Assembly: GCF_010894435.1 (NCBI RefSeq)
Contig: NZ_JAAIXZ010000009.1
Location: forward strand, 291,342-355,341
Origin: Pyxidicoccus trucidator
Lineage (GTDB): Bacteria > Myxococcota > Myxococcia > Myxococcales > Myxococcaceae
Length of the DNA stretch: 64,000 nucleotides
Direction: 5' to 3'
Positions within the stretch are counted from its first letter, which is position 1; each line of letters begins with the position of its first letter. Below are positions 34,288 through 42,711 of the stretch, one piece after another. Made by a program: the position numbers and the translations under genes. The notes under the pieces were generated by a model, which did no database searches, was not told the DNA's origin, and saw only the letters and a program-made list of their open reading frames with translations.

Positions 34288-35295
34288 TCACCGCAGCTTC
34301 CACCAGGTGTTGCCTCCCGGGACGTCGAACTCCTGGAAGGTGACGGACACGCTGACGTCGAGCGCGAACACCTGGTGCCACCAGCCCGCGGGGATGAGCA
34401 ACATCTCCCCGGGCCCCACCACCGCCTCCAGCACGTCCGCCTCCCGGTACGCAGGGAAGCGCTCCAGGTCCGGCGCATCCGCGTCCACCTGGCTCCACAC
34501 CTCACGATGGCTGTAGAGGTGGTGCGTCTGGAATGAGGGGATGAGCCGGAAGCGCTTGCGCCCGGCAATCTGCCCGAAGAAGACGGTGCCCAGGTCGTGG
34601 TGCATCGCCGTACGCGTGCCCTCGGGCCCCACCCAGAGCTTCACCGCCCCCACGAGGTCCGTCTGGCGCAGCACACCCGGCGGATAGCGCACGTCCTCCA
34701 TCAGCCCGCGCAATTCCGCGCGCTCCAGGGCGAAGTTGCGCGCCGTGAGGTACAGGTCGTTGGAAGGGCCGCCCTCCAGCAACCGGCGGATGAACTCCCC
34801 GAAGCGCATCACCGTGCGGCAGTCCTCCGGGTCCAGGTCGTGGTCCGCGCGCGAATCGCGGCCCGCCATCACCTCCACCTCCACGTCGCCGTAGCGCTCC
34901 GCCAGGGCCCGGGGCTGCCAGCGCTCCAGGGCGGGCCAGCCGTCCATGAAGTCCTCCAGGATGACGGGCCGGTGCGCCAGGTAGTAGCGCTCCATCAATT
35001 CGCGCGCGGACACGCCCCGGCGGCGCTCCAGTCGCTGGTGCCAGCCGGACTGACGATGCAGCGCCACCCGGGTCTCCAGCAGCGAGCGCAGCCTTCCGTG
35101 GGACGCCGCGCGACGCCGCCCCTGCGCCACGGCCGGGTGCTGGCTGGCGGACTCCACCGTGGCCCGCGCCTCCGCTGGAGCGACGCCCGACTGAACCAAC
35201 GTATGCGTGAGCGTCTCCGGCGCCACGCCCAGCACCAGGTTCTCCGCCAGCCACGTCCGCCATCCTGGCGTCAGCTTGGAGGTCACGTCTCCCAT
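34288..35295 (-). CDS. JmjC/cupin_8-like protein, paralogue 3
   Basis: This 335-residue protein is the first of the three tandem paralogues in transcription order. The helical N-terminal domain (WRTWLAENLVLGVAPETL, AEARATVESASQHPAV) and the cupin (RPVILEDFMDGWPAL) align with paralogue 2. The ligands are intact: His232-x-Asp234 in MHHDLGTVF and His307 in IPAGWWHQV. It probably binds Fe(II) and 2-oxoglutarate and hydroxylates a peptide or protein. The start ATG at 35295 is the one that matches the paralogues. Confidence 0.82.
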   Translation of the reverse strand: MGDVTSKLTPGWRTWLAENLVLGVAPETLTHTLVQSGVAPAEARATVESASQHPAVAQGRRRAASHGRLRSLLETRVALHRQSGWHQRLERRRGVSARELMERYYLAHRPVILEDFMDGWPALERWQPRALAERYGDVEVEVMAGRDSRADHDLDPEDCRTVMRFGEFIRRLLEGGPSNDLYLTARNFALERAELRGLMEDVRYPPGVLRQTDLVGAVKLWVGPEGTRTAMHHDLGTVFFGQIAGRKRFRLIPSFQTHHLYSHREVWSQVDADAPDLERFPAYREADVLEAVVGPGEMLLIPAGWWHQVFALDVSVSVTFQEFDVPGGNTWWKLR

Positions 35296-35444
35296 GCACC
35301 CGTCCCTTCGAGCCGCGGGCGACTGTAGTCCATGGGAGAGCGGGCGGACGGGCCTCCTTCTTCCTGCCCTACCCTGGAGCGGGCCTCCTCCGGCCCACCG
35401 GTTCCGACACGGCCGGACGCCTAGATTCCCTGAAGGAGGCCCGA

Positions 35445-35864
35445 ATGAACTCAGGCAGCGGCACGTCCCGGCTCTTCCGCCATACGGCTGGCGCGGCGGT
35501 GCTCGCCGCCCTCTTCGGGCTGGCAGTCCCAGCAAGCGCCCGGGCGCCGGAGCAGGCGCCGCAGCTCACGTGCTACCGGATGGCGCTCGACAACGGGCTG
35601 ACCGACGAACACGCGGCCACCCAGCTCTGCCGGGGCGCCCGCTCGACCGCCCCCGCCCAGTGCTTCCTGCGCGTGCAGGAAGAGGGCTCACTCACGGAGG
35701 GGCAGGCCATGCAGCTCTGCCAGTTCGCCACGCCCGATGACGACCCCGCCACCTGCTACCTCCAGGCCCAACGGAAGACGTTCATCGAGCCGTGGCGCGG
35801 GGTGCAGCTGTGCCAGCCTCCCATTCAAGACGTGCAGCGCTACTGCCCCATCATCGTGAACTGA
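35445..35864 (+). CDS. secreted Cys-repeat protein
   Basis: This 139-residue protein has a signal peptide (cleavage near ASARA). Three tandem repeats of about 32-36 residues follow, each of the form C-Y/F-x12-17-A/G-x-Q-LC, separated by PAQC or PATC junctions. The conserved Cys pairs would form disulfides. It has an AAGGAGG site 5 bases before the ATG. I do not know this repeat; it may be a surface or matrix protein. Confidence 0.65.
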   Translation: MNSGSGTSRLFRHTAGAAVLAALFGLAVPASARAPEQAPQLTCYRMALDNGLTDEHAATQLCRGARSTAPAQCFLRVQEEGSLTEGQAMQLCQFATPDDDPATCYLQAQRKTFIEPWRGVQLCQPPIQDVQRYCPIIVN

Positions 35865-35890
35865 TGTTTGGGGCGGGCTAGAGTTGGGGA

Positions 35891-36736
35891 ATGAAGGACC
35901 TTCCCACGGCCCGTGATTTGGAACTGAGCGCGGCCGAAGCTCCACCCCTCCCCCGCCAGTTGCTGGCGCCCGGGAGCGAAGCGCTCGCCATGCTGGTGCG
36001 CCGTGGCTTCCAGCCCTCCGTGGCCCCGCTGGACCTGCCCTTCCCGGCGGACCTGGCGCCCGAGCGGGTGGAGCGACTGGCGGAGCGGCTGGGCCACTAC
36101 GCGTTCCGGCTCTTCCTTCGCGGCGCGATTCTCCGGCGCGGCAGCTTCCTCCCCGCCGAGGCCACGAAGTACCTGGAGGAAGCGCAGGCGGCAGCGTTCG
36201 CCGACGACCTGGTGGCGCTGGGGCTTGCCGCTCGCGAGGAGGACGGGCGCTACCAGTTGCTCCATCCCGCCGCGAGCTTCGGCGGCACGCTGGAGTGGTA
36301 CGTGGCGCGCGAGCTGAGCGGGCGGTTCGGCTTCGACGTGGCCGCCGGGGTGAAGTTCCACGCGCCCGAGGTGGGCGGGGACCTGGACGTGGTGGCCGCC
36401 GCCGAGGGCCGCCTGCTGTACCTGGAGATGAAGTCCTCGCCGCCCAAGCACCTCGCGCCCGACGAGGTAGGAGCATTCTTCCGGCGGGTGCGCGCGCTGC
36501 GCCCGCACCTGGCCATCTTCGTCATGGACACCGCCCTGCGCCTGTCCGACAAGGTGCTGCCGCTGCTCCAGGCCGAGCTGAGCACCCAGCCTCCACCCGC
36601 GCCCCGCCGGGTGCTGCGCGAGGTCTGGGCCCTCACCCCGCACCTCTATGTCGTCAACGCGCGGCAGGACCTGCTGACCAACATCGGCATCGCCATCGCT
36701 GAAGGCTTCCGCGCCCTCGCGCCTCCGCCTCCGTAG
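35891..36736 (+). CDS. PD-(D/E)XK nuclease-superfamily-like protein
   Basis: This 281-residue protein has a helical N-terminal half resembling a winged-helix bundle and a C-terminal half with the restriction-fold motif. Asp lies in VGGDLDVVAAAEG and Glu-x-Lys in LYLEMKSSPPKHL, with the right spacing for a PD-(D/E)XK metal-dependent nuclease. The next strand (LAIFVMDTALRL) fits the same fold. No methyltransferase or helicase is nearby, so it is not an ordinary restriction enzyme. The role is unknown, possibly DNA repair or defence. Confidence 0.62.
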   Translation: MKDLPTARDLELSAAEAPPLPRQLLAPGSEALAMLVRRGFQPSVAPLDLPFPADLAPERVERLAERLGHYAFRLFLRGAILRRGSFLPAEATKYLEEAQAAAFADDLVALGLAAREEDGRYQLLHPAASFGGTLEWYVARELSGRFGFDVAAGVKFHAPEVGGDLDVVAAAEGRLLYLEMKSSPPKHLAPDEVGAFFRRVRALRPHLAIFVMDTALRLSDKVLPLLQAELSTQPPPAPRRVLREVWALTPHLYVVNARQDLLTNIGIAIAEGFRALAPPPP

Positions 36737-36997
36737 GCGTGGCCGCCGTCACGCGGCGGGAGCAGGACGGTCCCCGTGGCGGCGGAGACGACCGCCCGCG
36801 ACAGGAGGCAATGAAGCCCTCGCGAATGCCCGTAGAGGACGTCTTGCGCCCCAGCGTCCACTCAATGGGAGAAAGGAATGCCCCGCTCGCGATGAAATCG
36901 CGCATGGGCATTGCCCTCACCTGGTCACCAGCCTCCTGGCGCACACCTGCACGGCGCGCCGCCGTCCCTGTCACCCCGCTCGGACCGGGTTGCGACC

Positions 36998-37162
36998 GGA
37001 AGGAACCTTCGTTCCACGGAGGCCTCCCTCCCGCGCCGACGAGCTGCGCCGGAAGGAACCTTCATTCCGCGACGGCCGCCCATGAGCCAAGGGCCATGGA
37101 AGGAACCTTCATTCCGCGACGGCCGCCCATGAGCCGAGGGCCATGGAAGGAACCTTCATTCC
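36998..37162. repeat. 47-bp tandem repeat with hairpin core
   Basis: An 18-base element GGAAGGAACCTTC[A/G]TTCC occurs four times (36998, 37051, 37098, 37145). Its halves GGAAGGAA and TTCATTCC form an imperfect hairpin. From 37051 on, the spacing is exactly 47 bp and the whole unit repeats almost unchanged. The first copy is offset by 53 bp and has a diverged remainder. The unit is not a multiple of three. Sequence between 36737 and 36997 shows no supported gene. Confidence 0.75.
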
Positions 37163-37222
37163 GCGATGGTCCGAGTGCATGGCTTCTCCTCGCCCTGAGT
37201 CAGGCACCTGTCGGCCCCTCAC

Positions 37223-37471
37223 TCACGCTTGGGCCGCCGCGTTCTCCGGGCCCCGCTTCCCGTGGCGTCCCGGGGCTTTCGTCCCCCTCCGGGTCTGCAC
37301 GCGCATCAACTCGCCGCGTGCGGCTGTTGCCTCCGCCGCCGGCCGTCGGACGAGCCGAGAACCCTCCCGGCGACGCCTACGCATCCACCACAGCGTCACG
37401 GCGGCCACGGCAACCAGGGCCCCCAGGCGCGTCAGCGAGGGGAACAGCGGCGACGGATCTCGAATGACCAT
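37223..37471 (-). CDS. small single-pass membrane protein
   Basis: This 82-residue protein has one transmembrane helix (TRLGALVAVAAVTLWW, residues about 14-30) followed by a basic run MRRRRREGSRLVRR and a long basic tail. A perfect AGGAGG site lies 5 bases before the ATG at 37471. The positive-inside rule puts the basic tail in the cytoplasm. The longer frame upstream has no better start. The function is unknown. Confidence 0.6.
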   Translation of the reverse strand: MVIRDPSPLFPSLTRLGALVAVAAVTLWWMRRRRREGSRLVRRPAAEATAARGELMRVQTRRGTKAPGRHGKRGPENAAAQA

Positions 37472-37625
37472 GAGGGCCTCCTGAGCGGGACACGCCCCGG
37501 ATTGCACCCTGGATGCCATTCGCCCGGCCCGGTGGCATCGGGAGGTTGCACACCGCCCGCACTTCCTGTCGCGCCAGACTGGCGCACCGGATTGGCGCGG
37601 TCGCACCATTCTGGAGCCACCAGAC

Positions 37626-39845
37626 TCACGAAGCCGCGCCCACCTGCTGCTCCCGCATCGCCAGCGCCTCGCGCAGCCGGACGATGTCCACCGGCTTCAC
37701 CAGGTGCTCGTCGAAGCCGGCCTGCAGCGCGCGAGCGCGGTCCTCCTGGAGGCCGTAGCCCGTCAGGGCGATGAGCAGCAGCCCACGCCCTTCCTCCGTG
37801 TCGCGCAGCGCCCGGGCCACCCCATAGCCGTCCAGCCCTGGCAGCCCGATGTCCAGGAGGACGACGTCCGGCCGCAGCTCGCGCGCCTTCGCCAGTCCTG
37901 ACAAGCCGTCCTCGGCCTCGAAGACGGTGTGGCCATCCGCCTCCAGCAACTGACGCACCAGGTGGCGGCTGTCGGCGTGGTCCTCCACCAGCAGCAGCCG
38001 GCGTCCCACCCCGGGGAGCACCTCGGCGACCCGAGGCTGCGGCGCTTCCCGCGCCGCGCCGCGCGGCAAGCGCACCGTGAAGGTGCTCCCCCGGGAGGCG
38101 CCCTCGCTCCGTGCCCGCACGGTGCCTCCGTGCAGCTCCACCAGACGCTTCACCAGCGTGAGGCCCACCCCGAGCCCGCCCTGGGAACGGTCCAGGGAGC
38201 GGTCCGCCTGGAAGAACAGCTCGAAGACGCGCGGCAGCACCTCCGGCGGCAGGCCCACGCCCGTGTCCGAGACCTCCAGCACCACGTCCTCTCCCTCCAC
38301 ACGCGTCCGCACGGAGACGCGGCCGCCCTCGGGCGTGTACTTGAGCGCGTTGGACACCAGGTTGGTGACGACCTGGCCCAGGCGGCTCTCGTCGCCCTCC
38401 AGCCACGTCGACTGCACGTCCACTTCGAGCCGGTGCGCCTGCGTCCGCCCGGAGGACTCGAGCGCGGCCATGGCGCGGCGCACGCACTCGGACAGGTCCA
38501 TGGGGCCCTTCTGCAGGGTGATGCGGCCGCTGCTGACGCGGGCCACGTCGAGCAGATCATCCACCAGTCGGGCCAGGTGGAAGGCCTGACGCTCCACCAG
38601 GGCCCGGGTCCGCTCGCGCCGCGCGTCGTCGCGGGCGATGGAGAGCACCTTCACGCCGCTGGTGATGGCGGACAGCGGGTTGCGCAGCTCATGTCCCAGC
38701 ATGGCGAGGAACTGGTCCTTGGCGCGGCTGGCCGCCTCGGCCTCGGCGCGCGCGGCCTCGGCCTCGCGCATCTTCGCCCGCAGGGCCGCCTCCCGCTCCG
38801 CCGCCAGCGCCGTGGTCCGCGCGAGCGCCACCCGCAGCCCCTCCAGCTCGGAGATGCCGGTGGGGCCCACGTTGGTGAAGGCCGCGGGCGTGGCCGCGCT
38901 GTCCGTCGCCGCGCGCGCCAGGGCCCGCAGCGGGTGGGTGATGCGGCGCCCCACCCAGGTCGCCCAGGCTCCCGCCACGAGACAGCACACCAGCCCCGCC
39001 ACGAGCAGCGCGAGCAGCGAGCGCTCCATCGGAGCGGAGAAGACCGCCCGGGGCGCGGAGAACACCACCGTCCAGGGCACCACCTGCGCGCGGGACACGG
39101 CCGAGAAGACCTCCATCCCATCAATCGTCCTCGCGGGAAAGAACCCCTCCGGCGAGTGGGCACGCATGTTCGCGACGAACGCCGGAGACGCCACCTTGCC
39201 CACGAAGCGCTCCGCCCCGCGGCTGCGCGAGAGGATGACACCCTCCTCGTCCACCAGCGTGCCCACCCACTCGCTGGGGATGCGCTGCTCGGACCAGAGC
39301 TTGTCGAAGTGCTGCATCGAGTACAGCGCCACCAGGACGCCGGTGATGCGCTCCCCGCGCCGCACCGGCATCGCCACCACCACCGTGGGTGGGCCCTGCA
39401 TCCGCTCGACGGGGTAGTCCACGATGACCGGGCGCCCCGTCTCCAGGGCCTCTCGCAGATAGGGGAGCCCCAGCGGGCTGGACACGCTCGTGCCGAACGG
39501 CTCGTCCGTGGTGAGGAGGGTGCGTCCGTTCGCATCCACCAGCGCCAGGGAGCTCCACGGCTGCCGCGAGCGGACGACGGTGCGGGCCGTCGCATAGAAG
39601 GTCTCGTACTCCCCTCGCGCCAGGAGCTCGGAGTGGGACAGCACTTCCAGCGCCCGGATGGACTGGCCCAGCTCGCGGTCCACCGCCAGCGCCAGCGCCC
39701 GGGCCGTCTCCCGCATGCCCTGTTCCCTGGCGCCACGCTGCGAGGTGGCGAAGCGGTCGACGGCCCCCGCCGCGAAGAGGACGAGGGGAATGAGCAGCCC
39801 CAGCGCGAGCAGCGCGAGGTGGAAGCGAAGCGGGCGCGCCTTCAT
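37626..39845 (-). CDS. hybrid sensor histidine kinase with receiver domain
   Basis: This 739-residue two-component protein has two membrane helices (about 10-30 and 275-300) around a periplasmic Cache-like sensor, then a HAMP-like linker and coiled coil. HisKA follows with His385 in MLGHELRNPLSAI, then HATPase (N box LVSNALKYTPEGG, G boxes SDTGVGLPPE and GGLGVGLTLVKRL). A C-terminal receiver carries the phospho-acceptor Asp665 in VVLLDIGLPG. The receiver can take the phosphate from the kinase core. The Cache sensor probably binds a small ligand in the periplasm. No partner regulator is adjacent. Confidence 0.9.
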   Translation of the reverse strand: MKARPLRFHLALLALGLLIPLVLFAAGAVDRFATSQRGAREQGMRETARALALAVDRELGQSIRALEVLSHSELLARGEYETFYATARTVVRSRQPWSSLALVDANGRTLLTTDEPFGTSVSSPLGLPYLREALETGRPVIVDYPVERMQGPPTVVVAMPVRRGERITGVLVALYSMQHFDKLWSEQRIPSEWVGTLVDEEGVILSRSRGAERFVGKVASPAFVANMRAHSPEGFFPARTIDGMEVFSAVSRAQVVPWTVVFSAPRAVFSAPMERSLLALLVAGLVCCLVAGAWATWVGRRITHPLRALARAATDSAATPAAFTNVGPTGISELEGLRVALARTTALAAEREAALRAKMREAEAARAEAEAASRAKDQFLAMLGHELRNPLSAITSGVKVLSIARDDARRERTRALVERQAFHLARLVDDLLDVARVSSGRITLQKGPMDLSECVRRAMAALESSGRTQAHRLEVDVQSTWLEGDESRLGQVVTNLVSNALKYTPEGGRVSVRTRVEGEDVVLEVSDTGVGLPPEVLPRVFELFFQADRSLDRSQGGLGVGLTLVKRLVELHGGTVRARSEGASRGSTFTVRLPRGAAREAPQPRVAEVLPGVGRRLLLVEDHADSRHLVRQLLEADGHTVFEAEDGLSGLAKARELRPDVVLLDIGLPGLDGYGVARALRDTEEGRGLLLIALTGYGLQEDRARALQAGFDEHLVKPVDIVRLREALAMREQQVGAAS

Positions 39846-40055
39846 CGACCGGATTCTGGGAGAGACTCGAGCATGGAGGAGGCCGACGCCGTTCGAGGGG
39901 GAGCGTCGCGTCCCCCATCCTGCCCGGCCCGGGAGTCAAGAGGCCCCTCTCGTATCTCGGACTGGCACGGGTTGAACAGTTACCCCCGGTGCTCCTCGTC
40001 TCCTGTCCAAGCTATCCTGAGGCCCATCCCGTCCGAGCGGGATTCGAGGGCCCCC

Positions 40056-40775
40056 ATGAGAGCCGCGCCATGGATGCTGAGTGCCGTGCTCGCGGTGGCG
40101 GCCGGCTGCGCGCCCACCACGCTGAGCCCCATGGGCGTACGGCTGGCGCGGGGAGACCCGAGCCACATGACGACCCGCGCGGGCATGCGCACCGGCCCCC
40201 GGATGTCCGTGCCCCTCCAGGCCCCCGAGGACTTCGAGGGCAACCGCGCGCCCTTCTCCTCCCCTCAGTGGAGCGTGGCGTACGAAGCGGACCTGCTCTT
40301 CCCGGTGGGCGGCGGCACCGGCCTGCACGTCGGCTTCCAGGGCGAGGTCGGCTGCGATGAACTCGAGGCCACCTGCCCCGTCCCCATTCCCGGCTACGGC
40401 CTCTCCATGGGCCTGTCCCACTACTTCGAGCTCGGTGACGTGAGCCTCGCGCCCGCGGTGATGCTTCGCGGGGCCACGGACTTCGGCCTGGCCTCGGTGG
40501 GAGGCCCCTCCAGCGTGGTGGGCGCGGAGGCGTCCGCCTCGCTCGCGGTGCGCATGGACGACACGGTGGTGGGCGTGGTGCCCTTCCTCGGCGTGCACCG
40601 CGTCGTCATCGGCGACCGCACCACCACGGCCACCTACGGAGGGATGGCGCTCGCGGGGCACTTCGAGTTCGGCGACGGAGAGTTCCTGGAGCTCACCGCC
40701 GGCGCCGGCCGCGTGGACATGCGCGGCGTGGAGCCCTGGTGGGCGCCCATCTTCGGCTTCCGTGGCGGCCCCTGA
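40056..40775 (+). CDS. lipoprotein, outer-membrane barrel-like
   Basis: This 239-residue protein has a lipobox (AVAAGC) after a 17-residue signal and a Met/Thr-rich segment. Alternating beta strands follow (VAYEADLLFPVGG, LHVGFQGEVG, YGLSMGLSHYFELG, ASLAVRMDDTVVG) and end in an aromatic strand (WWAPIFGFRGGP), like small outer-membrane barrels. Four of its strands have Gly/aromatic girdles. The function is unknown. It is divergent from the hybrid kinase. Confidence 0.68.
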   Translation: MRAAPWMLSAVLAVAAGCAPTTLSPMGVRLARGDPSHMTTRAGMRTGPRMSVPLQAPEDFEGNRAPFSSPQWSVAYEADLLFPVGGGTGLHVGFQGEVGCDELEATCPVPIPGYGLSMGLSHYFELGDVSLAPAVMLRGATDFGLASVGGPSSVVGAEASASLAVRMDDTVVGVVPFLGVHRVVIGDRTTTATYGGMALAGHFEFGDGEFLELTAGAGRVDMRGVEPWWAPIFGFRGGP

Positions 40776-40868
40776 GCGCACCGGCACGGCGAGCAACGTC
40801 GACTGCCGCATACTCGCGGGCCGGTCCATTGACACCCCGAGAGCCGGAAGCGCACAGTCGAATGCGCC

Positions 40869-41294
40869 ATGAGCGCGAATACCCCTTCGTATCAGTCGTG
40901 GCTGGAGTCCTTCGCCGCCGAGCACGGCGCCGCCGCCGGCACCATCCACGTGCAGCGTGGAGCGGACCTGGAGCTGGTCGCGGCCCTCAACATCCCACCG
41001 CCCGTGCTGAACGCCGTCCGTCTCGTCCCGCACGGCAAGGGCATGGCGGGGCTGGCGCAGGTGCGCAAGGCGCCGGTGCAGACCTGCAACCTGAAGGAAG
41101 ACGACACCGGCCGCATCAAGCCGGGCGCGAAGGCCGTGGACGCGCGCGCGGCGGTGGCGCTGCCCGTGCTGGACGGCGCTGGCCAGGTGCGCGCGGTGGT
41201 GGGCATTGCCTTCCTGACGGAGGGAGCGCTCCCCGCCGAGCGCGAGCAGGCGCTGATGACGGCCGCGGCCCGACTGCCGCTCACGGATGCTTGA
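40869..41294 (+). CDS. GAF domain protein
   Basis: This 141-residue protein is a single GAF domain: AAAGTIHVQRGADLELVAALNIPPPVL, the turn LVPHGKGMAGLAQVRKAPVQTCNL, and ALPVLDGAGQVRAVVGIAF. GAF domains bind small ligands or cyclic nucleotides. It overlaps the DedA-type gene by 8 bp, so they are translated together. Confidence 0.8.
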   Translation: MSANTPSYQSWLESFAAEHGAAAGTIHVQRGADLELVAALNIPPPVLNAVRLVPHGKGMAGLAQVRKAPVQTCNLKEDDTGRIKPGAKAVDARAAVALPVLDGAGQVRAVVGIAFLTEGALPAEREQALMTAAARLPLTDA

Positions 41295-41973
41295 GCCCAC
41301 ACGGGGCCTGACGCCTCCTGGCGCCGCGCGGGCTCGCGCCGTGGCGGGCTGGGCGACCTTCTGCGCCCTGCTGCTGGCCTTCGTGCTGGTGCCCTTCGCC
41401 CTCTTCGGCCCCGACCTGGACGCGGTGACGCAGCGGTACCTCGCCGCACGGCCTCCCGCCTGGCAGGTGGCGCTGGTGCTGGGCGGGCTCCTGGCCGGGG
41501 ACATCCTGCTGCCCGTGCCCTCCAGCCTCGTGAGCACCGCGGCCGGAGGGCTGCTGGGCTTCTGGGGCGGCCTCGCCACCAACTGGGCGGGGATGATGGT
41601 GGCCTGCGCGGTGGGCCATGGCCTGGGCGCCCGGGCGGGGACGTCCGCGCTGCGGCGCATGACGGGTGAGGCGGAGGTGGAGCGCCTGGCGCGCGCTTAC
41701 GAGCGGCTGGGCCCGTGGTTCCTCCTGGTGTTCCGCGCGGTGCCGGTGCTGGCGGAGGCCTCCGTCGTGTTCGCGGGCACCAGCCGCATGCCCCGGCGGA
41801 GCTTCTTCACGGTGTGCGCCCTGTCCAACCTGGGCGTGGCCGCCACGTACGCGGCCCTGGGCGCCACGGCGGCGGAGCTGGAGTCCTTCCTCGTGCTCTT
41901 CGCGGGCATGGTGCTGATGCCGGGCCTCGCGCTCGCCTGGGTGCGCAGCCGGGTGCAGACCCCTTCACGCTGA
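41287..41973 (+). CDS. VTT (DedA/SNARE-associated) domain membrane protein
   Basis: This 228-residue protein has about five membrane helices and the VTT signatures LLPVPSSLVSTAAGGLLGFWGGLATNW and GPWFLLVFRAVPVLAEASVVFAGTSRMP. DedA-type proteins act in lipid recycling (undecaprenyl phosphate or phospholipid flipping) and membrane homeostasis. It starts inside the GAF gene. The N-terminus is short compared with DedA but the core is intact. Confidence 0.82.
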   Translation: MLEPTRGLTPPGAARARAVAGWATFCALLLAFVLVPFALFGPDLDAVTQRYLAARPPAWQVALVLGGLLAGDILLPVPSSLVSTAAGGLLGFWGGLATNWAGMMVACAVGHGLGARAGTSALRRMTGEAEVERLARAYERLGPWFLLVFRAVPVLAEASVVFAGTSRMPRRSFFTVCALSNLGVAATYAALGATAAELESFLVLFAGMVLMPGLALAWVRSRVQTPSR

Positions 41974-42021
41974 GTCGAGGAGCCGGGCGCGCTCACGAGG
42001 GCGCGCCCGGTCCAGCGTGAA

Positions 42022-42711
42022 TCACGCCCGCGCGGCGCGAGCGTCGCGGCCCCGGGCGCGGGCGGCCTTGGAGAGCGCATCCGCGCCCTTCTCGTCGCCG
42101 CGCATCCACTCCTTCATGGCCGGCACCACCTGCTTGCTCCAGCCCTTGCCCGCGCGGATGCCGAGGAAGTCCTTCACCAGCGCGTCCAACATGGCCGCGA
42201 GCTGCTCGGTGAGGAAGAGACGCTCGGAGATCTGGTCGTCCTCCTCCTCGCTCATCAGCGCCGGCAGCTTCGCCGCGCGGACGTCGAGGAACTCGGAGTC
42301 CACCGTGACTTCGTACTCCTTCTCGCCGTTGGTGAGCCGCAGCCGCGCCTGGGCCACCAGCAGGCCCCGGTCCAGCGAGTGCTTCACCTGCTCGGAGTAC
42401 GGCGCCAGCGTGCCCTTGGCGCTCATCTCCGTCACGTCGCCCGCCACGCCGCGCAGCACCACCCGGCCCATGAAGAGCACGGTGACGCCCTCGCCCTCGT
42501 GCTCGATGAGCACGTCGCCCGACTCCGAGCGCCACAGCAGCCACGTGAGGAACTCGCGGCCCAGATAGGCCCGGCCGCGCAGGAGCGCCTCGCGGGCCTT
42601 GCCCTTCTCGACCTCGGCCTCGTCCTGCTTCTCCTCGGTGGCGGCGCCGTCCACGCCGGTGTCGCCCCGCATGAAGGCCGACTCGGCCCGTGCCTGCTCA
42701 CGCCCCGCCAT
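42022..42711 (-). CDS. RdgC-like protein, C-terminal part (second gene of a pair)
   Basis: This 229-residue protein has a charged Ala/Glu/Lys N-terminal 50 residues and then AYLGREFLTWLLWRSESGD. The later part (EYEVTVDSEFLDVRAAKLPALMS, then FLTEQLAAMLDALVKDFLGIR) resembles the C-terminal half of delta-proteobacterial RdgC-type proteins, which bind DNA. It overlaps the upstream gene by 14 bp in another frame. I think the pair is one function split over two genes; it could also be a distinct family. Confidence 0.52.
   Translation of the reverse strand: MAGREQARAESAFMRGDTGVDGAATEEKQDEAEVEKGKAREALLRGRAYLGREFLTWLLWRSESGDVLIEHEGEGVTVLFMGRVVLRGVAGDVTEMSAKGTLAPYSEQVKHSLDRGLLVAQARLRLTNGEKEYEVTVDSEFLDVRAAKLPALMSEEEDDQISERLFLTEQLAAMLDALVKDFLGIRAGKGWSKQVVPAMKEWMRGDEKGADALSKAARARGRDARAARA

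Noticed and set aside
36811..36960. A plus-strand stretch that looks like a Met-rich peptide and could be a transposase remnant
   Set aside because: There is no recognisable family, no inverted repeats and weak codon bias.
36998..37162. The repeat array as a CRISPR
   Set aside because: The segments between the 18-base cores are nearly identical instead of unique, there is no leader and no cas gene.
39965..40055. A sigma-54-like TGGCAC sequence before the lipoprotein gene
   Set aside because: The -12 GC is missing, so the spacing and sequence do not match the consensus.
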